From: a virus
Reading direction: 5' to 3' (one strand)
DNA length: 55,939 bases
IMG/VR virus record: IMGVR_UViG_3300042987_002196
Coordinates: 1-55,939 of that record
The translations under genes and the position numbers were made by a program. The notes under the pieces are model-generated. The model did no database searches. It saw only the letters and a program-made list of their open reading frames with translations, and was not told the DNA's origin. Below, piece after piece: positions 47,454-53,850 of the stretch; the stretch's first letter is position 1, and every line of letters begins with the position of its first letter.

Positions 47454-47623
47454 CGTGCAAGTAGATGATCTAGGTAAATTTCGGCCTGCCATAGGTCGGA
47501 GCTGTAGCGGCAGTAGCCCTTGGCGCAGCTGCGATAGTACAGCTCGCCGCCGCGCTCTGGTTCGAGCGTCTCGATGTAGCCGCCGTCCCGCTCGTGACGG
47601 CTGATCACTATCGGGTTGGGCAT
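47450..47623 (-). CDS. small hypothetical protein
   Basis: A 57-residue protein (MPNPIVISRHERDGGYIETL, RSCAKGYCRYSSDLWQAEIY). It overlaps the preceding gene by 16 nt and couples to the AP2 gene by ATGA. A start at 47641 is possible (63 residues). The short strands followed by a helix suggest a compact fold, and two Cys at C-x4-C spacing are seen. No family recognised. Confidence 0.55.
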   Translation of the reverse strand: MPNPIVISRHERDGGYIETLEPERGGELYYRSCAKGYCRYSSDLWQAEIYLDHLLAR

Positions 47624-47943
47624 GACTTGAAGACCGAGCACTGGGCAGCGAACCTTCCACCAGTCTGGCGAGCCTCGGGCCAGCCGAAGTCACAGTCAGC
47701 GTTCACTGGCAGCCAGTGGATGCACTGCCAGCACATCGGGCGATCCTTGGCGTTCTTCTGGTGCTTGCGGCGGAAGTCGAAGTAGATCCGCTCCGCCTTG
47801 AACACCGCTTCGTTCACGTCGGATGTCTCAAGGCAGGTCTTCAGCTGCTGCTCAGCTGTCGACCCGAGCCTGATGCGTAGATACCAAATGCCAGCCTCCT
47901 GATGGAGGATCATTCGGCCGGCGTGGTATCGCTTCTGGGCCAT
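47608..47943 (-). CDS. hypothetical protein with Cys motif
   Basis: A 111-residue protein. The first half resembles the N-terminal strand region of phage integrase-like arm-binding domains (EAGIWYLRIRLGSTAEQQLK, then AVFKAERIYFDFRRKHQ). The second half has MCWQCIHWLPVNADCDFGWP and QCSVFKSC, a pattern of C-x2-C...C...C that may bind metal. It overlaps the dNMP kinase gene by 34 nt at its start and the following gene by 16 nt. I cannot assign a function. Confidence 0.6.
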   Translation of the reverse strand: MAQKRYHAGRMILHQEAGIWYLRIRLGSTAEQQLKTCLETSDVNEAVFKAERIYFDFRRKHQKNAKDRPMCWQCIHWLPVNADCDFGWPEARQTGGRFAAQCSVFKSCPTR

Positions 47944-48470
47944 CCAAGGGCTGCGTCGATCTTGCGACGAAATTCTTCAATGCTGCCGTCATTATCGATG
48001 ACAACATCAAATCCGTCCCAATCGTCTAGGCCGCCTTCCGAAACGTGTTGCCCGTCGTGTACGGCAGATCGCCGTACGATCTTCCACAGCTGGCCGCCGG
48101 CAGCTTTGACTGCCAAAGCCTCGTTCAGGAAGCGCACGTCGTCTGTCACGACATTGTCGTGACGGCTGGCGCGGGCATGCCAACACTGCACCCAGGTATC
48201 TGCACCGATCTGCTCCCGACCCCACTCGGTGCCGAGCGTCTGAAGGATCCGGCGGACACTGCAGCCGAGCTCGGGCACGACGTAGCCCTTGTCAGTCCAG
48301 ACCAGCTTCAGGGCATGGTCTTCGCGATAGCCGAGGCTGACCAAGAACGACGCCGCCATCCGTTTGAGCGGCTCAGCAAAACTGACCGGCTGGAAGCAGT
48401 GGTGCGTGAGAACGGTTGCAACAAAGGTCTTGCCGGACTGCGGTGCCGGGCTGTAGAGGCCGATGATCAT
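47910..48470 (-). CDS. deoxynucleoside monophosphate kinase
   Basis: A 186-residue P-loop kinase of the phage dNMP kinase type (like T4 gp1). The Walker A is APQSGKT (about residues 9-15), followed by SFAEPLKRMAASFLVSLGY, a typical lid-side helix, RILQTLGTEWGRE, DVRFLNEA (the DVRF/N motif of the family) and a C-terminal DVVIDNDGSIEEFRRKI. It would phosphorylate dNMPs to dNDPs, acting with ThyX and Dcd in nucleotide supply. Overlaps both neighbours in the minus operon. Family call is good. Confidence 0.85.
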   Translation of the reverse strand: MIIGLYSPAPQSGKTFVATVLTHHCFQPVSFAEPLKRMAASFLVSLGYREDHALKLVWTDKGYVVPELGCSVRRILQTLGTEWGREQIGADTWVQCWHARASRHDNVVTDDVRFLNEALAVKAAGGQLWKIVRRSAVHDGQHVSEGGLDDWDGFDVVIDNDGSIEEFRRKIDAALGWPRSDTTPAE

Positions 48471-48679
48471 CGATCAAATTCCGCGGGGTCGAATTGCTGG
48501 GCAGCCCACCAGGCAGCGCGAGCCTCTTCGGCGCTGTTGCGCTGAAACTCCTGCCAGAGGCCGGTGTAGGTCTGGTGCAGCGGGTGGCCGCTAGGCAAGT
48601 TCGAGCGGCCGGACTGCTCATAGAGGTACTCGAGGAATTCGGCCTTGGGCTGTTCGGTAGCGGGGTGGCAGTCAAACAT
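48467..48679 (-). CDS. small hypothetical protein
   Basis: A 70-residue protein (MFDCHPATEQPKAEFLEYLY, GLWQEFQRNSAEEARAAWWA) that is helical and Trp-rich near its end. The ATG at 48679 is chosen; longer versions from 48817 are frame-shadow of the upstream gene. Coupled to the kinase gene by ATGA (48467-48470). Similar short proteins abound in early operons of cyanobacterial and other environmental phages. Function unknown. Confidence 0.55.
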   Translation of the reverse strand: MFDCHPATEQPKAEFLEYLYEQSGRSNLPSGHPLHQTYTGLWQEFQRNSAEEARAAWWAAQQFDPAEFDR

Positions 48680-48869
48680 CGTGTCCAGCAAGCAAGCGAG
48701 CGTGTGCGAGAGCCTCTGAGTGGGTGTCGTAGGACGGACCCCAGGTGACGTAGCTGCCGTCGAAGCACCAAGGCTGGAAGACCATGCCGAGGCCGCGATC
48801 GACGGGGTGGACGCCATAGCAGGGGTGGTTCTGGCCCTTCCAGACGCCCTGCTCAGAGTGAATCACCAT
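48672..48869 (-). CDS. small hypothetical protein
   Basis: A 65-residue protein (MVIHSEQGVWKGQNHPCYGV, GMVFQPWCFDGSYVTWGPSY, HSEALAHARLLAGHDV). It looks like a small beta sheet followed by a helix, similar in layout to the 48863-49018 product (strands, Trp, then an A-x-A helix), so the two may be related. It overlaps both neighbours by 7-8 nt. Function unknown. Confidence 0.55.
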   Translation of the reverse strand: MVIHSEQGVWKGQNHPCYGVHPVDRGLGMVFQPWCFDGSYVTWGPSYDTHSEALAHARLLAGHDV

Positions 48870-49018
48870 TCTGGGGCCAAGCCAAGGACTTCGACCTGGC
48901 AGCCGGGGTGAAGTTCTGCGGCGATCCAGTGGGCGTTGGTGGCGGTGACAGCCCACGTCTGCCAGAGGCTGGTGGTGCCGTCTGGGCGGGTGAGGCGGAT
49001 GCTGTAGAAGCCGGGCAT
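48863..49018 (-). CDS. 51-residue hypothetical protein
   Basis: A 51-residue protein (MPGFYSIRLTRPDGTTSLWQ, then NAHWIAAELHPGCQVEVLGL) with strand-strand-helix-strand layout. The start ATG at 49018 touches the stop of the upstream 29-residue gene (TGATG at 49016-49020), a translation-coupling arrangement. Longer upstream versions are out-of-frame shadow. No family recognised. Confidence 0.5.
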   Translation of the reverse strand: MPGFYSIRLTRPDGTTSLWQTWAVTATNAHWIAAELHPGCQVEVLGLAPEW

Positions 49019-49107
49019 CAGGGAAGGATTTTCTTGCAGAGACAGATGGCCGCGATGCAGAGCAGCCAGTAGCCGCAGGCTAGGAAGATGGCGGTTTCGA
49101 GGGTCAC
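49018..49107 (-). CDS. 29-residue membrane peptide
   Basis: A very small gene with GTG start at 49107 overlapping the TGA of the upstream gene (GTGA at 49104-49107) and a TGA that abuts the next ATG. The product (TLETAIFLACGYWLLCIAAI followed by CLCKKILP) is a single hydrophobic membrane helix with a basic C-terminal end. Coupling at both ends supports it as a real gene. Function unknown; may affect host membrane. Confidence 0.5.
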   Translation of the reverse strand: MTLETAIFLACGYWLLCIAAICLCKKILP

Positions 49108-49493
49108 GCCTCCACCTCCGGCGCCACCAACATCTGCCGGATCCTGGCCGCTGTGAACGACCCGCGGGCAATGCGGTTCCAGATCACGCGCATCGCAGCC
49201 ACAGCCTCCTGGTCAGCCATGCAACTGCCGCATTCATCCAGCGCTTTGGTCACGGCCTGGTGGGTCTCGCGGTACAGCTCAGGGTCAGGCTGCATCAGCG
49301 CATCACGCCACTCGGCAACCTCGCCGAGCGACTGAACGCCGAAGTTCTTGAGCTTCATCAGATCGGCCGTCGTGGCCAACATGATCTGCTCAGCAGTGAA
49401 GTAGCCGCCCTGCAGCAGGGCGTTGATGGTGCGGGTGCGCATGTAGCGCAGTGTTTCCGGGATCAGCCGGAAATCATCTTCAGTCGGGTGCAT
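49104..49493 (-). CDS. RNA-polymerase alpha-CTD-like helix-hairpin-helix protein
   Basis: A 129-residue protein. Residues about 18-55 (RTRTINALLQGGYFTAEQIM, then TADLMKLKNFGVQSLGEV) match the C-terminal domain of the RNA polymerase alpha subunit: S/T-x-R-x2-N-x-L, a middle helix and the LLKLRNFGKKSL-type end with its helix-hairpin-helix. The rest is helical (ELYRETHQAVTKALDECGSC, AVAAMRVIWNRIARGSF, RIRQMLVAPEV). In cells alpha-CTD binds UP-element DNA and activators. A free copy in a phage early operon could redirect host transcription, but the fold is also used in plain DNA-binding proteins. The start MHPTEDD at 49493 is chosen because upstream residues are frame-shadow. Confidence 0.75.
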   Translation of the reverse strand: MHPTEDDFRLIPETLRYMRTRTINALLQGGYFTAEQIMLATTADLMKLKNFGVQSLGEVAEWRDALMQPDPELYRETHQAVTKALDECGSCMADQEAVAAMRVIWNRIARGSFTAARIRQMLVAPEVEA

Positions 49494-49731
49494 TGATCGA
49501 GTTGAGGTGATCGATAAGTTCTTGGCGGGTCTGCCACATCGGGCGGCCGTCGATCTGGCGCTCCATCTCGGCAATAGCGCGATGGATGCCTTTCAGGAAC
49601 CAGAACCGGCTGATCGCAGCGACCTTGGGTGCATGGTCAAGCAGTTGGTCCCAGATCTTGTCTGGGCAGCTGTTCCAGTCGATGTCTTCGCGGAGAGTCA
49701 TCCAGGGCTCAAGCGCCTGCTGGAGTGTCAT
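49480..49731 (-). CDS. small hypothetical protein
   Basis: An 83-residue Trp-rich helical protein (MTLQQALEPWMTLREDIDWN, RFWFLKGIHRAIAEMERQID, TRQELIDHLNSIN). The ATG at 49731 is preferred over 49800 because the upstream part overlaps another small gene in a different frame. It overlaps the alpha-CTD-like gene by 14 nt. No domain recognised. Confidence 0.5.
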   Translation of the reverse strand: MTLQQALEPWMTLREDIDWNSCPDKIWDQLLDHAPKVAAISRFWFLKGIHRAIAEMERQIDGRPMWQTRQELIDHLNSINAPD

Positions 49732-49876
49732 CTTCCGGGTCGAGCCACTCGATGAGGTTCCACCAGGGGCCGTATTCATCGAAGGCTTTGGCTTTGGCAT
49801 CGGTGAAACTGGCGGCGGTGACGTAGTCGAAGACGTTCGACTGGGGAATGGTGAAGTGATAGTGGCGTTCTGTCAT
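49709..49876 (-). CDS. 55-residue hypothetical protein
   Basis: A short gene encoding MTERHYHFTIPQSNVFDYVT followed by AASFTDAKAKAFDEYGPWWN. It has strands then a helix and a Trp-rich end, the pattern of the small beta-beta-alpha proteins common in this operon. The ATG overlaps the TGA of the preceding gene (ATGA at 49873-49876) and its end overlaps the next gene by 23 nt. Unknown function. Confidence 0.5.
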   Translation of the reverse strand: MTERHYHFTIPQSNVFDYVTAASFTDAKAKAFDEYGPWWNLIEWLDPEDDTPAGA

Positions 49877-49995
49877 TCGCAAACGGGGAAAGGCCCGGCA
49901 GCAGGATGGTGAGCGACGCGACAGCTGACCGCGTGTTCGTGGACGATCAGCGCGATCGTGGCCACGGGGATCAAGAAAATCAGCAGGCGTTTCAT
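49873..49995 (-). CDS. 40-residue membrane or secreted peptide
   Basis: A 40-residue product beginning MKRLLIFLIPVATIALIVHE, which reads as a short signal peptide or single membrane helix, followed by a His/Pro/Cys-containing tail of 20 residues. The ATG at 49995 is used; a longer form starting at 50130 is shadow. Coupled by ATGA to the next gene. Could be a superinfection-exclusion or small lysis-accessory peptide; nothing proves this. Confidence 0.5.
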   Translation of the reverse strand: MKRLLIFLIPVATIALIVHEHAVSCRVAHHPAAGPFPVCE

Positions 49996-50054
49996 GTCTG
50001 ATGTGGTGGACAAGTCAATGATGCCGGGTGCCGCCGAGCGGTGGGTGCGAGTTG

Positions 50055-50531
50055 TCACACTTCGTAAAGGTCGCAGTCGCCGGCGAAACTGGTGCCCTCC
50101 TCCAGTGGATCCGGGAAGCCGATTCCACACTCAGTGCCACTCCAATGCCGGCACTGCGAGCAGTCGCTCCATGGCCGCCGCGGCAGCTCCGGGAACGCAC
50201 TGGCCCAACTGATGCCACGCCGGATCTGGCTGATCGCCTGGCGGCTGACACCAAGCTCCCGCGACAGCTTCACGTCAGAGATCTGCTGATCGGTAAGCGC
50301 ACGTCGGACCTGCTCCACGGTCAGCTTTTTCGGTGCCAGACGGCCCGGCTTGCGCTTTCGTGGTGGCTTGCGATCAGGCCCGATCGTCGTCCAGCGCTCG
50401 CAGCAGTCGTTGCATTGCCACCGGCGCCGCACCAACCCATCAAGGCGTGGCCTGCTTTCACGAACAAATCGGTTGTTGTGTTCACAGACAGGCGTGCCTA
50501 CCGTTGAAGAATCGCTGCTGTTGGAATCCAT
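50055..50531 (-). CDS. HTH regulator with two zinc-binding clusters
   Basis: A 158-residue DNA-binding protein. Residues about 16-47 form an NrdR-like zinc ribbon (CEHNNRFVRES...WQCNDCCERWTT). After a basic Lys/Arg-Pro linker, residues about 70-108 form a helix-turn-helix (VRRALTDQQISDVKLSRELG, VSRQAISQIRRGISW). The C-terminus has a second cysteine set (CSQCRHWSGTECGIGF, then GDCDLYE). It is one of only two clear HTH regulators in the window and so a candidate lysis-lysogeny or early-gene controller. Its start region is shared with a divergent small plus-strand gene (50560). A 59-nt gap separates it from the next gene of the operon. Confidence 0.75.
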   Translation of the reverse strand: MDSNSSDSSTVGTPVCEHNNRFVRESRPRLDGLVRRRWQCNDCCERWTTIGPDRKPPRKRKPGRLAPKKLTVEQVRRALTDQQISDVKLSRELGVSRQAISQIRRGISWASAFPELPRRPWSDCSQCRHWSGTECGIGFPDPLEEGTSFAGDCDLYEV

Positions 50532-50559
50532 GCAATTTGGTAGCTGGCTTCAAGCGGAA

Positions 50560-50724
50560 ATGAGTACAGAGGAAAAGTGGGCGATCGAAACCGTCGCACG
50601 CAAGGAAAATCCACGCACGGCCATGCTTTACAGGCTGTGCTGTCAGCAGCAGTTTCAGCTCCAGAGGGCGGTTAACGAAATCGCCCGCCTGGAGCTCCTG
50701 CTGATGGATCACTCAAACAGCTGA
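50560..50724 (+). CDS. 54-residue divergent small protein
   Basis: The only plausible plus-strand gene within the minus-strand operon. The ATG at 50560 is preceded by AAGCGG; an alternative ATG at 50530 adds ten residues. The product (MSTEEKWAIETVARKENPRT, AMLYRLCCQQQFQLQRAVNE, IARLELLLMDHS) is an amphipathic helical protein and its codon pattern is protein-like. It lies head-to-head with the zinc-HTH gene, a layout often used for a regulator and its target. It converges on the 50709-51017 gene with a 16-nt overlap. Confidence 0.5.
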   Translation: MSTEEKWAIETVARKENPRTAMLYRLCCQQQFQLQRAVNEIARLELLLMDHSNS

Positions 50725-51017
50725 ATCGCTTGCTCGTAGGTCGGCGCCTGGACGTGCCGGCTAAGCACCGTGCCATCGGGCTGCGGTATCTCCACCACAA
50801 ACGTCGGCATCTCGTCGCGCCACAGCCGCATCAGCTCGTTCACTTCATCCACCAGCGTGCCGGCTTGTTCGTAGGTCCAGCTGCGGCGAGCGACATTGAA
50901 CTGCGCCAGAGTCTCGATGCGATTGCACCAGCGGATCAGCGTCACCACATCCGGCGTCACCGGTGGCGACATCTGCTCGCGGTAGATCTCACGCAGGCGG
51001 TTTTGTGGGTAGGTCAT
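50709..51017 (-). CDS. small hypothetical protein
   Basis: A 102-residue protein (MTYPQNRLREIYREQMSPPV, DVVTLIRWCNRIETLAQFNV, AGTLVDEVNELMRLWRDEMP, TFVVEIPQPDGTVL). Helical first two thirds and a small beta end. The ATG at 51017 couples to the upstream gene (ATGA at 51014). No domain recognised. Confidence 0.6.
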   Translation of the reverse strand: MTYPQNRLREIYREQMSPPVTPDVVTLIRWCNRIETLAQFNVARRSWTYEQAGTLVDEVNELMRLWRDEMPTFVVEIPQPDGTVLSRHVQAPTYEQAIQLFE

Positions 51018-51220
51018 CGCCCATGCAGGTAATAGGTCCAGTCCTTCTTGAGACCGCCGAATTCGTTCAGGTTGCCTACGGCGGTCTTCTTGCCGCACAC
51101 ATCACAGCAGCGCAGCGTGTAGGTGGCAATGTGCGTCGCCGGGCCGACGAAGCGTTCGTCGATGTAGAAGCCGCCGAGTTTGCGGCCGCAGGGTTGGCAA
51201 AGTTTTTCGGGTGTCTTCAT
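51014..51220 (-). CDS. small zinc-ribbon protein
   Basis: A 68-residue protein with two C-x2-C pairs: LCQPCGRK (about residues 7-10) and CCDVCGKK (about 41-44), a standard zinc ribbon. Between them lie predicted strands (LGGFYIDERFVG, HIATYTLR). Such small zinc ribbons often bind nucleic acid or other proteins. The ATG at 51220 is used and overlaps the stop of the upstream gene (51217-51219). Function unknown. Confidence 0.65.
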   Translation of the reverse strand: MKTPEKLCQPCGRKLGGFYIDERFVGPATHIATYTLRCCDVCGKKTAVGNLNEFGGLKKDWTYYLHGR

Positions 51221-51363
51221 TGCTTTGGTTGATTGAGCCCCCACTCAGCCGCAAGATAAGCGACGTGGAAGGGGATTGTCTCGGGAGAGATTACGCCTTC
51301 ATGCACCATGTCGATGGCATCTTCAACCCAGTGTTCGACGAGCTCGAGGGGTGGTTCGGTCAC
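51217..51363 (-). CDS. 48-residue hypothetical protein
   Basis: A short gene with GTG start at 51363 overlapping the upstream TGA (GTGA at 51360-51363) and a TGA overlapping the next ATG (ATGA at 51217-51220). The product (TEPPLELVEHWVEDAIDMVH, EGVISPETIPFHVAYLAAEW, GLNQPKQ) is helical and acidic. Coupling at both ends supports it. Function unknown. Confidence 0.5.
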   Translation of the reverse strand: MTEPPLELVEHWVEDAIDMVHEGVISPETIPFHVAYLAAEWGLNQPKQ

Positions 51364-51587
51364 GCCGCCACCTCCACCTCAGCGCCAGGCCAGCGGTTGG
51401 TCGCATAGCGCACCGCCAGCTGCTTGTTTTCGGCCATCAACGTGACCTTCATCGCCCTTGACTTGCCATGCTTCACGTGAAGCACAAACGGCTTAGCCCG
51501 CTTTGGTTCAGCTGGCCGGCTGACACCAGGCCCGAAGCTGCCAGTGGGATGTTCATGCCACTGGAATGTGATCGGTTCGCCTTTCAT
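51360..51587 (-). CDS. small hypothetical protein
   Basis: A 75-residue basic beta-rich protein (ITFQWHEHPTGSFGPGVSRP, KPFVLHVKHGKSRAMKVTLM, AENKQLAVRYATNRWPGAEV). The last part resembles the strand-helix-strand units of the neighbouring 51- and 65-residue proteins. Coupled to the upstream gene by ATGA (51584-51587). No family recognised. Confidence 0.55.
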   Translation of the reverse strand: MKGEPITFQWHEHPTGSFGPGVSRPAEPKRAKPFVLHVKHGKSRAMKVTLMAENKQLAVRYATNRWPGAEVEVAA

Positions 51588-51775
51588 AGTTTCGAGAGTC
51601 CAACGATGAGATTGATGAGCTGAATTGCGACGATGGCGATCAGCATCAGTTCATGCCGGCGCAGCATCCGCCGCACCTCCTTGATCTGGCGCACGGTGGC
51701 CAGCTGCTGATCAACTGTCACGGCTGCTCCGCACGTTGGCGACAGCCTTTCGCATGTTTCCAGCGAGTTCTTCAT
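51584..51775 (-). CDS. small membrane protein
   Basis: A 63-residue protein with a soluble helical start (MKNSLETCERLSPTCGAAVT, QLATVRQIKEVRRMLRRHEL) and a C-terminal membrane helix (MLIAIVAIQLINLIVGL). The ATG at 51775 is chosen; upstream codons are shadow of the next membrane-protein gene, with which it overlaps by 65 nt. With the 51711-51947 protein it forms a pair of oppositely built single-span proteins, which recalls holin/antiholin or superinfection-exclusion pairs, but this is inference. Confidence 0.55.
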   Translation of the reverse strand: MKNSLETCERLSPTCGAAVTVDQQLATVRQIKEVRRMLRRHELMLIAIVAIQLINLIVGLSKL

Positions 51776-51947
51776 GTCCTTCGATGGTTGCCATGTCAGC
51801 AGCAGCAAGGATGCCGGCCTCAAAGGCGCCGCGCACCATTCGCTGCTCCAGTTCAAGGTTGTGCTTGGGACGACTGAACAGCCATGTAATTAACTGGCCA
51901 GCAACAGTGCCGAGCGCCACAGCGCCGACGATTTCAAGGGGTGTCAT
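51711..51947 (-). CDS. small membrane-anchored protein
   Basis: A 78-residue protein with an N-terminal membrane helix (MTPLEIVGAVALGTVAGQLI, then TWLF) followed by a soluble helical domain (NLELEQRMVRGAFEAGILAA, ELAGNMRKAVANV). The ATG at 51947 has the best Shine-Dalgarno of the operon (AGGAGG, 51953-51958, 5 nt before the ATG), so the gene is probably well expressed. Before it there is a 73-nt gap (51948-52020) that could hold a processing site or weak promoter. Confidence 0.6.
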   Translation of the reverse strand: MTPLEIVGAVALGTVAGQLITWLFSRPKHNLELEQRMVRGAFEAGILAAADMATIEGHEELAGNMRKAVANVRSSRDS

Positions 51948-52020
51948 CAAGTCCTCCTGTGTGGGACGCGCCTATCAAAGCAAGTTCGGCACCAAAACGG
52001 CCGGACTCTGTTGTAAAACT

Positions 52021-52506
52021 TCACGTCACATAAACCGGCTGGTGCCCTTCTTTCTCCAGCCATGCCTTGAACAGCTCCTCCGCTTCCTCGTGCGCCTCGC
52101 ACTCGATCTCCTCGAGCACACCAGGCCCCATCTCCTCCTTCAGTAGCTCCCGGAGGCGGTCGTTGCGGATGATCAAAAACTTGTCGCGCTGCATCTCGTA
52201 GGCCGAGCGCTTGCGGCGCACATCAGCGCCCTCAAGCCCCTCCAGCCGCAGCAGCCGGCGCTTCGTCTCACTGGCAAACATGATCGTGATCCGGCGCTTC
52301 TTCCGCGCCTTGTGCATCCAGTTTCGATCGAACGGGATGCCGGCATCATTCTCAAGGCGTTGTGCCTCGCGGATCGCATCATCCAGGCTCTGGACGCTCA
52401 GTGTCAGCTCCACATGGAACTGCCGGGCGTCGTCCAGATCCATCTCCCACACCTGCGGCAGCGTGATCTGGCGGTCGAGCTCACGGCTCGGAAAAATCAA
52501 AGTCAT
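52021..52506 (-). CDS. hypothetical early protein
   Basis: A 161-residue highly charged helical protein (MTLIFPSRELDRQITLPQVW, LDDAIREAQRLENDAGIPFD, NDRLRELLKEEMGPGVLEEI, EAEELFKAWLEKEGHQP). The ATG at 52506 overlaps the upstream TGA (ATGA at 52503). The N-terminal beta strand then long helices suggest a dimerising or scaffold-type protein. I do not recognise the family. Placed right after the winged-helix protein, so it may act in replication or recombination. Confidence 0.6.
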   Translation of the reverse strand: MTLIFPSRELDRQITLPQVWEMDLDDARQFHVELTLSVQSLDDAIREAQRLENDAGIPFDRNWMHKARKKRRITIMFASETKRRLLRLEGLEGADVRRKRSAYEMQRDKFLIIRNDRLRELLKEEMGPGVLEEIECEAHEEAEELFKAWLEKEGHQPVYVT

Positions 52507-52970
52507 TGCGTTACGAATTGCACAGGGTCGATTTCGATGCTCCATTTGCTCAGCAGTCGGTAGCAGCCCGTCCGCCGGCTCAGGAAGTTGCGTAGTGAAT
52601 TCTTGTCGATGCCCAGCCTTTCGGCTGCCTCGCTCTCCTTGCCCAGCAGCACCTCTACCTGACGCACCGCATTGGCACGTAGCACCCAGCGTGGAAATTG
52701 CGTCGCAGGATCCGGCCGCAGGTTGTTCCAGTCAGCCACCCACCAGACCAGCCGGCCTTTTTTCGGCCAGCCCTGGTAGCGCAGCAGCCCGGTGCATTGC
52801 AGCCGGGCAAGCGACGCCTGGATCACACTTGCGGTGATGCCTAGCAGTCTTGTCAGCTCCTCGCTGGTGTAGAGCCCCGGCCCGAGTGCGTGAAGCTGGA
52901 GCAGCGTCAGGACAGTCTCAGGCCGGTGCCGCTGGCGCAGATCAGCAATCCATGCCAGCCGCTCGTCCAT
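52503..52970 (-). CDS. winged-helix DNA-binding protein
   Basis: A 155-residue protein. Residues about 18-75 form a MarR/wHTH-like domain (ETVLTLLQLHALGPGLYTSE, ELTRLLGITASVIQASLARL, GLLRYQGWPKKGRLVWWVAD with a beta wing). A second helix-turn-helix-like part lies near the C-terminus (ESEAAERLGIDKNSLRNFLS). Two DNA-binding units in a protein encoded beside SSB suggest a replication or regulatory role, such as an initiator or repressor. The ATG touches the SSB stop (52970). Confidence 0.65.
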   Translation of the reverse strand: MDERLAWIADLRQRHRPETVLTLLQLHALGPGLYTSEELTRLLGITASVIQASLARLQCTGLLRYQGWPKKGRLVWWVADWNNLRPDPATQFPRWVLRANAVRQVEVLLGKESEAAERLGIDKNSLRNFLSRRTGCYRLLSKWSIEIDPVQFVTQ

Positions 52971-53380
52971 CAGAACGGGATCTCGTCGTCGTAGGCAGGT
53001 GCCGGCGCTGCCTGTCGCTGGACCGGAGCGGGCTGCTGCTGCATCGGCAGCGGCACAGGAGCGGCCTCCTCGGAGCGAGCCTGCCAGCTCTCCACCGAAG
53101 CGTTCCGAATCACCACGGCCTTCTTCAGCTCGCCGGTGTTCTTGTCGTTCCAGCTCTCCTCCGCCACCTGGCCGGTGACGCAGACGCTGTTGCCCTTCTT
53201 CAGGTAGTTGGCCACATACTCGGCTTGCTTACCCCAGACTTCCACCTTCACCCAGAACGCCGGAGCGTCCTTCTTCGGTTGGCGGACAGCCAGGGAGAAC
53301 TTGGCGACCATCTGGCCAGACTGCGTGGTCTGGAAGTCAGGGTCGCGGCCGAGATTGCCGGTGAGTGTTCCGTTGAACAT
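52970..53380 (-). CDS. ssb: single-stranded DNA-binding protein
   Basis: A 136-residue SSB. The OB-fold begins at once (MFNGTLTGNLGRDPDFQTTQ, MVAKFSLAVRQ) with the typical FWVKVEVWGKQAEYVANYLK and GNSVCVTGQV. A Pro/Gln-rich linker (about 108-130) ends in the acidic tip DDEIPF, the interaction peptide that recruits host repair and replication proteins. It protects single strands during RecE/RecT-like recombination and replication. The gene lies in the recombination cluster. Confidence 0.95.
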   Translation of the reverse strand: MFNGTLTGNLGRDPDFQTTQSGQMVAKFSLAVRQPKKDAPAFWVKVEVWGKQAEYVANYLKKGNSVCVTGQVAEESWNDKNTGELKKAVVIRNASVESWQARSEEAAPVPLPMQQQPAPVQRQAAPAPAYDDEIPF

Positions 53381-53383
53381 GAT

Positions 53384-53635
53384 TCAGTTCTCAGTGGGTT
53401 TGCAGATGATGAAGCAGCCGAGGCCGTCGCGACGCTTGCGCACCGAGTAACGGCGGCTCAGCTCACGGCGGCTCAAGTTGCCCACCACCTGGGTGATCGT
53501 TCCGGGCTTGTACTCGTCAAACCCGACTTCGATGGCTTCGCCAGGCTCAAGATCAAGGATCTCGGCACGCAGGGGCGCGGTCATCGATCGACGACCAACC
53601 TGAGCGAGCGCCTGTTCAGCAGTGATGCGGTTCAT
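53384..53635 (-). CDS. small basic hypothetical protein
   Basis: An 83-residue basic protein (MNRITAEQALAQVGRRSMTA, LRAEILDLEPGEAIEVGFDE, RRYSVRKRRDGLGCFIICKP). Strand-rich with an Arg/Lys cluster, so it may bind nucleic acid; the final GLGCFIICKP is similar to the last strand of small phage DNA-binding proteins. It sits between SSB and the excisionase-like gene and is coupled to the latter by ATGA (53632-53635). Family not recognised. Confidence 0.6.
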   Translation of the reverse strand: MNRITAEQALAQVGRRSMTAPLRAEILDLEPGEAIEVGFDEYKPGTITQVVGNLSRRELSRRYSVRKRRDGLGCFIICKPTEN

Positions 53636-53850
53636 TTCTCTGGTCGTGGGGTATTGGGGAAGCCGCGCATGTTGCGCTGCTCGAATTGAACGATTTCGTG
53701 GATTGGATAGAGCACTCGACCGCCGGCTTTGAACCAGCGCGGACCACGTTGCTGAGATCGCCAGTTGTCTAGCGTGCTCAGGCTGACGACATTACGCCAG
53801 CGCTCAGCCAGCTCACGTGGGGTCAAGTACGTCTCACCAGACTGAATCAT
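53632..53850 (-). CDS. excisionase-like helix-turn-helix protein
   Basis: A 72-residue MerR/excisionase-type HTH protein: YLTPRELAERWRNVVSLSTL (HTH), DNWRSQQRGPRWFKAGGRVL, YPIHEIVQFE. The pattern 'tPRELAERW...ST...NW...G...P.F.K.G.rv.Y...ei..fe' is the classic HTH_17 fold used by Xis and by small phage regulators. With an integrase and attP in the genome, it is the best candidate excisionase, though it lies 7.5 kb away. It overlaps the RecT gene by 17 nt. Confidence 0.8.
   Translation of the reverse strand: MIQSGETYLTPRELAERWRNVVSLSTLDNWRSQQRGPRWFKAGGRVLYPIHEIVQFEQRNMRGFPNTPRPEK

Noticed and set aside
49104-49493. true RNA polymerase alpha subunit
   Set aside because: Only the C-terminal-domain-like 40 residues are present; there is no N-terminal dimerisation domain.
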